Shown here: in pieces, positions 26,312 through 35,942 of the stretch
Layout of the letters: every line of letters begins with the position of its first letter
How positions within the stretch are numbered: position 1 is the first letter of the stretch
NCBI GenBank assembly: GCA_029257435.1
Contig: JARIBI010000058.1
Span: forward strand, 1-64,000
Reading direction: 5' to 3'
Origin: Sporosarcina sp.
GTDB lineage: Bacteria > Bacillota > Bacilli > Bacillales_A > Planococcaceae
DNA: 64,000 nt
Position numbers and translations under genes: made by a program
The notes under the pieces: generated by a model
The model's input: the letters and a program-made list of their open reading frames with translations, nothing else
Databases searched by the model: none
What the model was told of the DNA's origin: nothing

Positions 26312-26370
26312 TGTAATAAATGTCACAATCTCAATAAATGAAGTACTATTGATACATTTTCATTGCAATT

Positions 26371-26410
26371 TGGGAAATTGGTGGAGGAAAGTGGAGGGAT
26401 GTGGTACATT
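26371..26410 (+). promoter_or_regulatory. MraZ-box-like tandem repeats before mraZ
   Basis: Three units in 10-bp register: GTGGAGGAAA, GTGGAGGGAT and GTGGTACATT, with TGGGAAATTG just before them. Known MraZ boxes are short G-rich repeats at about 10-bp spacing in front of mraZ, so autoregulation by MraZ is likely. A possible promoter GTCACA-16-TACTAT lies just upstream (26322-26349) but is weak. Confidence 0.65.
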
Positions 26411-26435
26411 AAATTTATATAGTGGGGTGAAGGGT

Positions 26436-26867
26436 ATGTTCATGGGTGAATATCAGCATACTATCGATACAAAAGGCCGTTTGATAATCCCTTCAAAATT
26501 CAGGGAAGATCTTGCGGATGGTTTTGTGTTGACTCGCGGCCTCGACAATTGTCTCTTCGGTTATCCGATGAATGAATGGAAAAAGCTTGAAGAGAAGTTG
26601 AAAGCGCTGCCCGTGACAAAAAAAGACGCCCGAGCATTCACACGATTTTTCTTTTCTGGTGCAACTGAAGTTGAACTGGACAAGCAAGGCCGTGTTAATA
26701 TTCCATCTTCACTGCTTGGCTATGCCAAAATCTCTAAAGATTGCATGGTTATAGGTGTTTCCGGGAGATTTGAAATATGGTCTGAAGAAAATTGGCAGAC
26801 GTATTACGAGGAGTCCGAGGAATCTTTTAACGATATCGCAGAAAATATTATGGACTTTGACTTTTGA
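26436..26867 (+). CDS. mraZ: Transcriptional regulator MraZ
   Basis: Two-domain AbrB-like (SpoVT fold) DNA-binding protein that regulates the dcw operon it begins. The 143 residues contain the paired DxKGR motifs, [15 protein letters not shown] (about 9-23) and [14 protein letters not shown] (about 83-96). ATG 26436 follows GGGGTGAAGG; the ORF's 49 upstream residues overlap the repeat operator and are rejected. Length matches the family. Confidence 0.95.
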   Translation: MFMGEYQHTIDTKGRLIIPSKFREDLADGFVLTRGLDNCLFGYPMNEWKKLEEKLKALPVTKKDARAFTRFFFSGATEVELDKQGRVNIPSSLLGYAKISKDCMVIGVSGRFEIWSEENWQTYYEESEESFNDIAENIMDFDF

Positions 26868-26914
26868 GAGTCAGGTTGGATTTTAGACGTTAATTTTAGA
26901 AAGCAGGCGGTACC

Positions 26915-27847
26915 ATGTTCGATCATACAACTGTATTACTTCACGAAGCTGTGGAAGGCCTTTCTATACAACCGGAAGGGATCTATGTCGACTGTACTCT
27001 TGGGGGTGCTGGACATAGTAAAGAAATTGCGAAACAGCTATCAGGAAAAGGCAGACTTATTTGTTTTGACCAAGATATGACTGCAATTGAAGCCGCAAAA
27101 CAGACGTTATCCGAGTATTTGGATAGAGTGACGTTCATTCATGCTAATTTCAGTCAGTTAAAAGAGGAACTCCATAGAATTGATATAGAATTTGTAGATG
27201 GAATTTTGTACGATCTTGGTGTCTCTTCCCCTCAATTGGATACACCTGAACGCGGGTTTAGTTACAACCATGATGCGCCACTAGACATGAGAATGGATAC
27301 AACCGCTCCTCTAACTGCTTTTGAAGTGGTGAATGAATGGAGTTATCAAGATTTACTGCGTATTTTCTTCCGCTACGGAGAAGAGAAGTTCTCAAAAAGC
27401 ATCGCGCGCAAAATTGAAGAAGCACGTTCAGATAAACCGATTCAGACGACAGCTGAACTTGCAGAGCTTATTAAGACAGGTATTCCAGCCGCTGCAAGAA
27501 GAACAGGCGGCCACCCGGCGAAACGGGTGTTTCAAGCGATTCGGATTGCAGTCAATGATGAATTAGGTGCAGCAGAAACGTCTCTGACAGACGCTATTGA
27601 GCTTCTTAATCCTAAAGGCCGCATCAGTGTTATCACTTTCCACTCGTTGGAAGATCGTCTGTGCAAGACGATTTTTAAAGAAGCCTCCTCTTTACCAGAG
27701 CTTCCTCCCAACTTGCCTGTGATACCAGAAGGACTTGACGTCAAATTGAAATTAATTACCCGTAAACCAATTTTGCCAAGTGAAGAAGAAATAGAAGCCA
27801 ACAAACGAGCGCGATCTGCAAAGCTTCGAATAGCTGAAAGAAAATGA
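26915..27847 (+). CDS. rsmH: 16S rRNA (cytosine(1402)-N(4))-methyltransferase RsmH
   Basis: Methylates C1402 of 16S rRNA using SAM. The 310 residues show the SAM loop [13 protein letters not shown] (about 25-37), [10 protein letters not shown] (about 102-111) and the late motif [15 protein letters not shown] (about 237-251). Second gene of dcw, as is usual; ATG after AGAAAGCAGGCGG. It ends 17 bp before ftsL. Confidence 0.96.
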   Translation: MFDHTTVLLHEAVEGLSIQPEGIYVDCTLGGAGHSKEIAKQLSGKGRLICFDQDMTAIEAAKQTLSEYLDRVTFIHANFSQLKEELHRIDIEFVDGILYDLGVSSPQLDTPERGFSYNHDAPLDMRMDTTAPLTAFEVVNEWSYQDLLRIFFRYGEEKFSKSIARKIEEARSDKPIQTTAELAELIKTGIPAAARRTGGHPAKRVFQAIRIAVNDELGAAETSLTDAIELLNPKGRISVITFHSLEDRLCKTIFKEASSLPELPPNLPVIPEGLDVKLKLITRKPILPSEEEIEANKRARSAKLRIAERK

Positions 27848-27864
27848 AAAGGGGATGAGGATGA

Positions 27865-28233
27865 ATGGCTCTAGAGCAACGCAAAATCCAACCGAATTAC
27901 ATACCGGAACAGGAAACTCAAGCGAGTCCGGCATCGATACCTGCTCCGAAAACCCGGACGATTTTTTCGCCGGGTGAAAAGTTTCTAGCTGTTGCATTCA
28001 TTGCTGCAGTTGTGATGTTTTCGACGATGGTGCTTCATACACAGGCTCAAATCAACGATACAAATAAAGATATGCACTATCTTTCAAATCAAATTGAGGA
28101 AACATCAAAACAGAATATCGAATTGTCCAACCAAGTTAGCGAGAAATCGACTTATGAACGTATTTGGGAGAAAGCAAAAGAACTTGGCTTGAATCTTAAT
28201 GAAAGTAACGTAAAGGTCGTGCCTGGACGATGA
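27865..28233 (+). CDS. ftsL: Cell division protein FtsL
   Basis: Bitopic division protein of 122 residues. A basic cytoplasmic tail is followed by one membrane helix (about 42-60) and a heptad-patterned extracytoplasmic segment (about 62-105) that pairs with DivIC and binds DivIB. Identification rests on size, topology and its place between rsmH and pbpB. Its stop overlaps the pbpB start as ATGA. Confidence 0.88.
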   Translation: MALEQRKIQPNYIPEQETQASPASIPAPKTRTIFSPGEKFLAVAFIAAVVMFSTMVLHTQAQINDTNKDMHYLSNQIEETSKQNIELSNQVSEKSTYERIWEKAKELGLNLNESNVKVVPGR

Positions 28234-30434
28234 AGAAAAAGAAATTTCGATTTCAAGGTGGAGCCTTTCTAATGCTGTTGTTATTTGGAGGGCTCTTTTT
28301 CCTTTTGTTCGGAAGAATGCTTCAAATTCAAGTAACCGGGCAAATAGATGGACGGGCACTAGCGGCAATGGCAGATCAGAAATACTTAAAAGAAAGTGTA
28401 TTAAAAGCAAATCGCGGACAGATTGTTGACCGTTCTGGAGAAGTAATTGCAACAGATACACTGAGCTATCGGCTGATTGCCGTTCTTAGTCAAGATGCGA
28501 GTAAAGGTTCTAAAAAACCGCAGCATGTCACAGATTTTGAACATACCGCAGAAGTGCTGAGCAAGTATATTGATATGGACAAGGAAGCCATCCTAAAACG
28601 ATTCACAGGCGCTAAAGAAGGGGCTTATCAAGTTGAATTCGGAAAAGCCGGCCGCTCCATTTCAAATGAGACTGCAGATGCTATTAAAAAAGAAGACCTG
28701 CCTGGCATTCGTTTCTTTGAGGACAAAAAACGTCTTTATCCGAATGGAAATTTTGCTTCGTATTTAGTAGGCTTTGCGATGCCGGAAGAAGATGAAGATA
28801 AAAACGTGAATACGGTTGGGAAAATGGGGCTGGAGAAGACATACAATAAACAACTGACAGGAACTGACGGGAAGGCTGATTTTAAAACAGATCGATGGGG
28901 AATCCAATTACGTGATTCCAAAAAGAACATCGAAGCACCCAAAGACGGTCAGACGATTCAGTTAACGCTAGATAAAACAATTGAAAACTTTACAGAAGAT
29001 GCGCTTAATCGTGCTGAAGAAAAATATCATCCTGAAAAAATGTTGGCAGTTGTGGTGAATCCAAAAACAGGAGAGATTCTTTCCATGAGCCAGCGCCCGT
29101 CCTTCCATCCGGGAACACGTGAAGGATTAACAGGGAATTGGCTCAATGAAGCTGTTGAGGAAACATTTGAACCGGGTTCGACAATGAAGATGTTTACACT
29201 TGCAGCAGCCATAGAAGAAAATAAATGGGATCCCAACGCTTACTATAAATCAGGAAAATATGAAATTTATGATCAAACTATTCGCGATGTAAATAAAGTT
29301 GGATGGGGAATGATCACATTTCTTGAAGGATTCCAAAGGTCATCCAATGTCTCGATGGCATATTTGCTAGAAAAATTGGGAGACCAGACACTTATAGAAT
29401 ACTTTGAGGAATTCGGATTTGGGAAAAAGGTTGGAATTGACCTGCCAAATGAGGCATCAGGCATCCTGCTGGCAAATTATCCAAGTGAGCGACTTACAAC
29501 TTCCTATGGGCAAGGGTCAACTGTAACGCCGATTCAGATGGTACAGGCAGCAACAGCTATCGCGAATAACGGAAAGATGATGACGCCTTATGTAATCGAC
29601 CAAATCATTGATCCGAATATAGACAAAGTCGTCGAAAAACATGAACCGGCTGAGAAGAAGAGTCCAATTAGTGAAAAGACCGCTAAACACGTGCGCGAAA
29701 TCTTAGCATCGGTTATTACTTCTGAACATGGAACGGGTAAAAAATTCGCACTGGATGGATATAATGCAGGCGGAAAAACCGGTACTGCACAAATTCCGAA
29801 AACATCTGGAGGAGGGTATATTGCAGGGGATGGAAACTATCTTTATTCATTCCTAGGAATGGCACCTATTGATGATCCACAATTATTAACTTATGTTCTC
29901 GTTCAAAAACCGAAATTAAAAGCAGGTCAATATGGTTCAGATCCAACATCTGAAATCTTCACTTCCATAATGGAAAGCAGTTTAAAGTATTTAAATATTG
30001 CACCTGATGCAGTACAGCCTGATGAATCATTGAAATTAAAAGATTATACAGGTGAATCTTCAGAAAAAGTGACTGCTAGTTTAACAGAAGCGGGATTGAA
30101 ACCGATTGTTGTAGGGGAATCGGGCGAAGTTGCCGAGCAATCACCTTCGATAAATACGAAGCTATCAAAAGGTTCGCTTGTACTTCTAAAAACTTCTGGA
30201 GCAACGACTCTTCCTGACTTTGCGGGGTGGTCCAAAAAACAAGTGTTAGTGTTTAAGAACTTCTCGGGTCTTGATATCCGATTGAACGGAGAAGGATTCG
30301 TTGTAAAACAAAGTCTCTCAAGCGGAGCATCGGTTTCGGATAGTGATCCAATCGTAATCACATTGGAAGAACCCGAACAACACAACCAAACAAAGCCAGA
30401 ATCAGAAGAAGAGCCTGAAATTATTGGCGGTTGA
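28230..30434 (+). CDS. pbpB: Penicillin-binding protein 2B, division transpeptidase
   Basis: Class B PBP for septal cross-linking. The 734 residues have an N-terminal membrane anchor (about 10-30), a dimerisation domain, a transpeptidase domain with SxxK in EPGSTMKMFTLAAA (about 313-326), SxN in SSNVSMAYLL (about 369-378) and KTG in GGKTGTAQIP (about 513-522), and two C-terminal PASTA repeats from about 600. Two PASTA repeats distinguish it from the next gene, spoVD. Translationally coupled to ftsL. Confidence 0.95.
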   Translation: MKKKKFRFQGGAFLMLLLFGGLFFLLFGRMLQIQVTGQIDGRALAAMADQKYLKESVLKANRGQIVDRSGEVIATDTLSYRLIAVLSQDASKGSKKPQHVTDFEHTAEVLSKYIDMDKEAILKRFTGAKEGAYQVEFGKAGRSISNETADAIKKEDLPGIRFFEDKKRLYPNGNFASYLVGFAMPEEDEDKNVNTVGKMGLEKTYNKQLTGTDGKADFKTDRWGIQLRDSKKNIEAPKDGQTIQLTLDKTIENFTEDALNRAEEKYHPEKMLAVVVNPKTGEILSMSQRPSFHPGTREGLTGNWLNEAVEETFEPGSTMKMFTLAAAIEENKWDPNAYYKSGKYEIYDQTIRDVNKVGWGMITFLEGFQRSSNVSMAYLLEKLGDQTLIEYFEEFGFGKKVGIDLPNEASGILLANYPSERLTTSYGQGSTVTPIQMVQAATAIANNGKMMTPYVIDQIIDPNIDKVVEKHEPAEKKSPISEKTAKHVREILASVITSEHGTGKKFALDGYNAGGKTGTAQIPKTSGGGYIAGDGNYLYSFLGMAPIDDPQLLTYVLVQKPKLKAGQYGSDPTSEIFTSIMESSLKYLNIAPDAVQPDESLKLKDYTGESSEKVTASLTEAGLKPIVVGESGEVAEQSPSINTKLSKGSLVLLKTSGATTLPDFAGWSKKQVLVFKNFSGLDIRLNGEGFVVKQSLSSGASVSDSDPIVITLEEPEQHNQTKPESEEEPEIIGG

Positions 30435-30435
30435 T

Positions 30436-30464
30436 GAATAGCTGAGCATACTCTCTCATAAATT
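30436..30464 (+). promoter_or_regulatory. Sigma-E-like promoter of spoVD
   Basis: GAATAGC (30436-30442), a 14-bp spacer and CATAAATT (30457-30464) match the sigma-E pattern KMATATT-N14-CATACAHT at 5 of 7 and 7 of 8 positions. It sits between pbpB and spoVD, where B. subtilis has its sigma-E promoter for spoVD. Found by eye. Confidence 0.6.
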
Positions 30465-30492
30465 AGCTATAAAACGAGAGGTGTGAAGCTCT

Positions 30493-32406
30493 TTGAAAGA
30501 AATCATCGGAATGCGGTCTAAAAAGAGACTGCGGGCCGTGTTCATTATTTTTCTACTACTGCTCGGAGCAACGGTTGGTAAGCTATTTCACGCACAAATC
30601 ATTAAGCACGAATGGTTAAAAGAGCGCGCACAAGCAAACTGGGATCGGGAAATTCCTTTTGGCGGTGTACGAGGAGAGATCGTGGATAGAAACGGAAAAT
30701 TAATAGTCGGGAACCAGCTTGCGCCAACTCTTTACTTCATGCCGGCTCAGAATCCAGACCCTGAAGAAGCAGCAGCAAAACTTGCGCCGATATTACAAGT
30801 CGATCAAGTGAAGTTAGCAGAGAAAATGAGTAAGAAAGATTATATGGTCAAATTGGCGCCAGAGGGGAAAAATATTACAAAAGCTCAAGCAGATGAGATT
30901 TCAGCATTGAAGATTCCTGGATTATATACCGGGGTGGATTTCATGCGAAGTTATCCGAATGGTGAACTGCTGTCACGTCTATTAGGATTTACAGGATATG
31001 ACGGTAAAGGGTTAGCCGGAATTGAATATGCATACAACGATTTTTTGGACGGAACAGGTGACAGAATCCGTATGTATACCGATGCAAGAGGTGTTCCGCT
31101 TCCGCATGTAGATGATGATTTCAAAGATGGAAAAGAGGGCTCATCAGTTGTTTTGACAATTGATGCTGAGATGCAGAAAATCGTTGAACGTGAACTTTCA
31201 CAAGCCATGGAAAAGTATGATGCCAGCCAAGCACTTGCAATTGTGATGAATCCGAAAACTGGAGAGCTGCTCTCCTTAGCATCCGCGCCAACATTTGATC
31301 CAGCTAACTACCAGGCCGCGAATCCTGATATTTATAATCGCAATTTACCGGTTTGGATGACATTTGAGCCGGGTTCTACATTTAAGATTATGACATTAGC
31401 GGCAGGACTGGAAGAAAAAGTTATTGACTTAGACCATGATTCCTTCAATGATCCGGGGTATACTATGGTAGGCGGGGCTCGCTTGCGATGCTGGAAGCGG
31501 GAAGGCCATGGCCATCAATCATTTCTAGAAGTCGTTGAAAACTCATGTAACCCGGGCTTCATAGAAATCGGTCGCCGGCTGGGGGAAAAGAAACTTTCTT
31601 CCTATATACGTGATTTTGGCTTTGGCGAATCGACGGAATCGGGTATAGCGGGCGAAGCAAAAGGAATTTTGTTTGCAGAAAATGCTTTTGGACCTGTCGA
31701 ACAAGCAACGACAGCATTCGGTCAAGGGATTGCAGTGACGCCGATTCAGCAAGTGCAGGCCGTAGCGGCAGCAGTTAACGGCGGTATGCTGTACAAACCA
31801 TATATCGTCAAAGAGATTATTGGCGCTGATGGGAAAGCAACACAATCATACGTACCTGAGATGAAGCGTCGAGTCATTAGCGAAGAAACATCTGCTGAAG
31901 TTAGAAGAGCGCTAGAATCTGTTGTTGCAAACGGATCAGGGCGTAATGCTTTTGTCGATGAAATTCGAGTAGGCGGAAAGACAGGAACAGCTCAAAAAGT
32001 TCAAGACGGAAAGTATAAAGAAGGCGACTACATTGTTTCCTTTATTGGCATTGCACCTTCAAATGATCCTGAACTAGTGGTCTATGTTGCGATAGACAGC
32101 CCTAAAAACTCAGTTCAGTTCGGCGGTGTTATTGCGGCACCGATTGTCGGAAGAATCATAGAAGAAATTGCACCGCTGGCAGGTATTGAACCGCAAAAAG
32201 ATCAGGTGGAAAAAGAATATCGATGGGGAGACCCGTTAACACAAGAAATTCCTGATTTAAAGGGCATGACAAAAGACGAAGTTGCAAAGCAGCAATATAC
32301 GCTTAGAATTGAATGGCACGGAAAAGGCAAGAAAGTCAGCAAGCAGTTACCTGTTGCAGGTACAGTAGTGAATGAAGAAGATGTAATCCACCTGTACACA
32401 GAGTAA
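30493..32406 (+). CDS. spoVD: SpoVD, sporulation class B penicillin-binding protein
   Basis: Mother-cell transpeptidase needed for spore cortex peptidoglycan. The 637 residues have an N-terminal anchor (about 14-32), SxxK in EPGSTFKIMTL (about 292-302), SxN in VENSCNPGF (about 346-354), KTG in GGKTGTAQKV (about 494-503) and one C-terminal PASTA domain. The single PASTA and the intergenic sigma-E-like promoter fit SpoVD, next to pbpB as in B. subtilis. It starts with TTG after GAGAGGTG; the ATG six codons later has no ribosome site. murE, which normally follows, is absent. Confidence 0.93.
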   Translation: MKEIIGMRSKKRLRAVFIIFLLLLGATVGKLFHAQIIKHEWLKERAQANWDREIPFGGVRGEIVDRNGKLIVGNQLAPTLYFMPAQNPDPEEAAAKLAPILQVDQVKLAEKMSKKDYMVKLAPEGKNITKAQADEISALKIPGLYTGVDFMRSYPNGELLSRLLGFTGYDGKGLAGIEYAYNDFLDGTGDRIRMYTDARGVPLPHVDDDFKDGKEGSSVVLTIDAEMQKIVERELSQAMEKYDASQALAIVMNPKTGELLSLASAPTFDPANYQAANPDIYNRNLPVWMTFEPGSTFKIMTLAAGLEEKVIDLDHDSFNDPGYTMVGGARLRCWKREGHGHQSFLEVVENSCNPGFIEIGRRLGEKKLSSYIRDFGFGESTESGIAGEAKGILFAENAFGPVEQATTAFGQGIAVTPIQQVQAVAAAVNGGMLYKPYIVKEIIGADGKATQSYVPEMKRRVISEETSAEVRRALESVVANGSGRNAFVDEIRVGGKTGTAQKVQDGKYKEGDYIVSFIGIAPSNDPELVVYVAIDSPKNSVQFGGVIAAPIVGRIIEEIAPLAGIEPQKDQVEKEYRWGDPLTQEIPDLKGMTKDEVAKQQYTLRIEWHGKGKKVSKQLPVAGTVVNEEDVIHLYTE

Positions 32407-32463
32407 TAACACGAACATAACTGAACCAACAACTTGTTTGGGAATACAGAAGGAGAACTAAAC

Positions 32464-33435
32464 ATGACGCTCGTCACAACAATCACGGCAATTGCCGTAA
32501 CATTTGGCCTTACGGCTATTTTGGGCTATGCCATCATTCCGTTGCTAAGACGGATGAAATTCGGCCAAAGCATTCGGGAAGAAGGACCGCAAGCCCACAT
32601 GAAAAAAGCAGGAACACCAACAATGGGCGGACTGATTTTTTTAGTAGCGATTCTCATCGCAACGCCTATTTTGTCTTACATAAACGGCGTGCTCACTACC
32701 CAGACGATCGTTCTATTGCTTGTTCTGGTAGGATTCGGAATTATCGGGTTCATTGATGACTTCATAATCGTAGTGATGAAACGAAATCTAGGTTTAACTT
32801 CATTGCAAAAGCTAATTGGGCAAATCATTATCGCGATTTTCGCGTTTTTCCTATTGAAATTAGGACCTTTCGATACAGTGATTTCGATACCATTTACAGG
32901 ATTTGAAATCGATATGGGAATCTTCTATGTTGTATTCTTGATTTTCTGGCTCGTTGGTTTCTCGAATGCTGTGAATCTCACAGATGGATTAGATGGTTTG
33001 GTATCAGGTACATCATCCATCGCATTCTCAGCATTTGGTATTCTGGCAGTATCCTATAATCAGCAGGATATTGCGATGTTTTCCTTTGTCGTATCAGGTG
33101 CTATGCTCGGTTTCCTATTGTTCAATATGAAACCTGCGCGTGTATTTATGGGAGATACTGGTTCACTGGCACTTGGCGGTGCATTGGCAATGATTTCTAT
33201 GCTCATTAAACAAGAGTTCTTATTGCTCATTATCGGGATTGTTTACGTTATTGAAACACTCTCTGTGATCATTCAAGTAATTAGTTTTAAAACAACAGGT
33301 AAACGGGTATTCAAGATGAGTCCTATTCATCATCATTTCGAGCTTTCGGGATGGTCGGAATGGAAAGTGGTCCTTGTCTTCTGGGGGATTGCATTCTTAG
33401 CAGCAATTGTACCTGTACTTATGGAGGTGATGTAA
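32464..33435 (+). CDS. mraY: Phospho-N-acetylmuramoyl-pentapeptide transferase MraY
   Basis: Transfers phospho-MurNAc-pentapeptide to undecaprenyl phosphate, making lipid I at the membrane. The 323 residues have about ten membrane segments, the catalytic Asp pair in GFIDDF (about 97-102), NLTDGLDGL (about 171-179), FMGDTGSLALGG (about 227-238) and HHHFE (about 287). ATG 32464 follows AGAAGGAG; the ORF's ten extra residues are rejected. Its stop directly touches the murD ATG. Confidence 0.96.
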   Translation: MTLVTTITAIAVTFGLTAILGYAIIPLLRRMKFGQSIREEGPQAHMKKAGTPTMGGLIFLVAILIATPILSYINGVLTTQTIVLLLVLVGFGIIGFIDDFIIVVMKRNLGLTSLQKLIGQIIIAIFAFFLLKLGPFDTVISIPFTGFEIDMGIFYVVFLIFWLVGFSNAVNLTDGLDGLVSGTSSIAFSAFGILAVSYNQQDIAMFSFVVSGAMLGFLLFNMKPARVFMGDTGSLALGGALAMISMLIKQEFLLLIIGIVYVIETLSVIIQVISFKTTGKRVFKMSPIHHHFELSGWSEWKVVLVFWGIAFLAAIVPVLMEVM

Positions 33436-34791
33436 ATGCAAAATGCAGCTCAATTTTCCGGAAAAAAAGCACTTGTCCTTGGCTTAGCGAAAAGCGGCCA
33501 TGCCGCGGCCTCCCTACTATCAGCATGCGGGGCATCCGTTACATTAAATGATTTTGCACCAGATAATGGCAATCCTCTTGCTGAAGAACTGCGGACGCAA
33601 GGGGTCAAGGTGATCTGTGGCGGACATCCTGAAGATATCTTAGATGGCGGATTCGATTTCATCGTCAAAAATCCTGGGATTCCTTATTCAAATCCTGTCA
33701 TTGCACAGGCTGAACAATTTGGTATTCCGATTTGGACGGAAATCGAACTTGCCTATCTAATTAGTGAAGCACCAATTATCGGAATTACAGGATCGAACGG
33801 AAAGACGACTACTACTACATTGCTATACCATATGTTGAATATTGGCAATCGACATCCTCTAATAGCTGGTAATATTGGAACAGTTGCAAGCACAGTTGCC
33901 TCCAAAGCGACAGCGGATGAAGTAATTGTTTTAGAAGCATCCTCGTTCCAATTAATGGGCGTTGGCGAATTTCGTCCGCATATCGCAATTTGGACAAATT
34001 TGTATGAGGCACATTTGGACTATCATGGGAGTGCTGATGCGTATGCTGAAGCAAAGGCTCAAATTACGAAAAACCAAACTCCGACTGATTTCCTGATTTA
34101 TAACGCAGACCAATCAGTTATTAAGAGATTCGTTGAGAATACAAAGGCTACTTTAGTTCCTTTTACAACTAAAGGACGATCTACTGAGGGAATCTCGGCA
34201 GACAGTGAATCAATTTACTGGCTTGGCGAACCAATTATCCAAAGAACCAAAATTACATTGCCTGGTGCCCATAACTTGGAAAACATATTGTCAGCAACAG
34301 CAGCTGCGTTGTTGTATGGCTGTGAGCGAAGCGCCATTGAAAGTGTTCTAAGTTCGTTTACGGGTGTTCGACACCGCATGCAATTTGTAACAGAATACGA
34401 TGGACGTAAATTTTATAATGATTCAAAGGCAACCAATACACTTGCAACGAAGAGTGCGCTGTCATCATTTGAGACACCCACGATTCTAATCGCCGGGGGA
34501 CTGGATCGAGGACATTCTTTTGAGGAATTGCGTCCACACATGACTCACGTCAAAGCTCTGATTGGAATTGGCGAGACTGGTGATCGAATCGTCCAATTTG
34601 CTGAATCATGCGGAGTCGACTTTGTCAAAGAGACAGGAAACCTTCGTGATGCGATTCAAGAAGCGTATGCCGTATCTGATGCCGGGGATACCATCCTCTT
34701 ATCTCCAGCCTGCGCGAGCTGGGATCAGTACCCTAACTTTGAAGCAAGAGGCGATGAATTTATCGAAGCTGTGCAAAAACTTAAAGCGTGA
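33436..34791 (+). CDS. murD: UDP-MurNAc-L-alanine:D-glutamate ligase MurD
   Basis: Adds D-glutamate to UDP-MurNAc-L-Ala. The 451 residues show the N-terminal Rossmann-like LGLAKSGHAAA (about 16-26), the ATP loop ITGSNGKTTTTTLL (about 116-129) and the middle-domain YNDSKATNTLA (about 325-335). Its ribosome site GGAGGTGAT lies inside the end of mraY. Full length. Confidence 0.96.
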   Translation: MQNAAQFSGKKALVLGLAKSGHAAASLLSACGASVTLNDFAPDNGNPLAEELRTQGVKVICGGHPEDILDGGFDFIVKNPGIPYSNPVIAQAEQFGIPIWTEIELAYLISEAPIIGITGSNGKTTTTTLLYHMLNIGNRHPLIAGNIGTVASTVASKATADEVIVLEASSFQLMGVGEFRPHIAIWTNLYEAHLDYHGSADAYAEAKAQITKNQTPTDFLIYNADQSVIKRFVENTKATLVPFTTKGRSTEGISADSESIYWLGEPIIQRTKITLPGAHNLENILSATAAALLYGCERSAIESVLSSFTGVRHRMQFVTEYDGRKFYNDSKATNTLATKSALSSFETPTILIAGGLDRGHSFEELRPHMTHVKALIGIGETGDRIVQFAESCGVDFVKETGNLRDAIQEAYAVSDAGDTILLSPACASWDQYPNFEARGDEFIEAVQKLKA

Positions 34792-34833
34792 ACTGTAAGT
34801 ATTCGTTAACTCTGTAAATCTAACAGCGAAAGG

Positions 34834-35922
34834 ATGCATCCACTGCTTTCAAAGTATAGAATGCTCTTTATGTTTTCTGCAGTTGCCCTCACGGTTATTG
34901 GTGTTCTTTTCGTGCACTCAGCAGCAGCGTATTGGGGAGAAATCAGATATGCGGACGCAGCCCCATTTGCCGTCAAGCAACTAGTTTACATAGGTGTTTC
35001 CATAACAATCGCCTACTTAATGATGAGAACCCCGATTCTTTCGACAGAAAGATTTTGGACGTTATTTTATATCGCAGCTATCGTATTGTTAACGTTAGTG
35101 CTGATTCCGGGTATAGGAGCGGTCCGGAATGGCTCACAAAGCTGGATAGCTTTTGGTCCCATCAGTTTGCAGCCGGCAGAATTTGTGAAAGTGGCTTTGA
35201 TTGGAAAACTTGCAATGAGTATGAAGATGAAATCGAGGCAAAGGGTATGGGATTGGCGGCATTTTGCATTGATTTTATTGCCTTTCGCTCTAATTATGAT
35301 GCAACCTGACCTGGGTTCAGCCGTCATAATGATCGTTTCAGCTTTTGTTGTATTGTTCGTAGCGGGTTATCCGTTAACGTTCTTTTCTCTTTTAGGTGTA
35401 ACAGGAGTTGGAGCATTCGCTGCATTAATCGCTGCGGCCCCATATCGTTTGGATCGTATAAAGTCCTACATCGATCCATGGAGTGATCCGCTAGGAAAGG
35501 GATTTCAGGGGATCCAGTCATTATTTGCAATTGCGCCAGGAGGACTGCTTGGACATGGTTTCGGAAATAGCCGGCAAAAGTATTTGTATTTACCAGAGCC
35601 GCAGAATGATTTCATTTTTTCAATTATTGCTGAAGAAACCGGGTTTATAGGCGCAACTGCAGTTTTGCTGCTATTTGTCTGTTTGCTCATTGGAGCCTTC
35701 GGAATTGCTATTCGTACAAAAGGATGGAAAGAATGCTTAGTTGTATCCGGTATGGCATCCATTATCATTTTTCAAACGTTTTTGAATGTCGGTGTTGTCT
35801 CAGGGTTGCTGCCGGTAACGGGTGTTACGTTGCCATTCATCAGTTATGGAGGGTCTTCAATGCTGACAACATGGCTGGCAGTAGGGGCGATCTTACATTT
35901 TTCTAGACAAAAGAAAGATTGA
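34834..35922 (+). CDS. spoVE: SEDS-family glycosyltransferase SpoVE (FtsW-like)
   Basis: Polytopic SEDS peptidoglycan polymerase of 362 residues. It has ten hydrophobic segments, PQNDFIFSIIAEETGF (about 254-269) and the signature GLLPVTGVTLPFISYGGSS (about 326-344). At this position in Bacillus the gene is SpoVE, partner of SpoVD in cortex synthesis; FtsW proper is encoded elsewhere. The assignment over FtsW is by position. The ATG has only a close AAAGG and no better start exists. murG and murB, which normally follow, are missing. Confidence 0.85.
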   Translation: MHPLLSKYRMLFMFSAVALTVIGVLFVHSAAAYWGEIRYADAAPFAVKQLVYIGVSITIAYLMMRTPILSTERFWTLFYIAAIVLLTLVLIPGIGAVRNGSQSWIAFGPISLQPAEFVKVALIGKLAMSMKMKSRQRVWDWRHFALILLPFALIMMQPDLGSAVIMIVSAFVVLFVAGYPLTFFSLLGVTGVGAFAALIAAAPYRLDRIKSYIDPWSDPLGKGFQGIQSLFAIAPGGLLGHGFGNSRQKYLYLPEPQNDFIFSIIAEETGFIGATAVLLLFVCLLIGAFGIAIRTKGWKECLVVSGMASIIIFQTFLNVGVVSGLLPVTGVTLPFISYGGSSMLTTWLAVGAILHFSRQKKD

Positions 35923-35942
35923 GTGAAAAGGAGGGGGAGGAA

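Noticed and set aside
28230-32406. pbpB and spoVD as a recent duplication or assembly artefact
   Set aside because: They differ in PASTA number and sequence throughout and match the known pbpB-spoVD pair.
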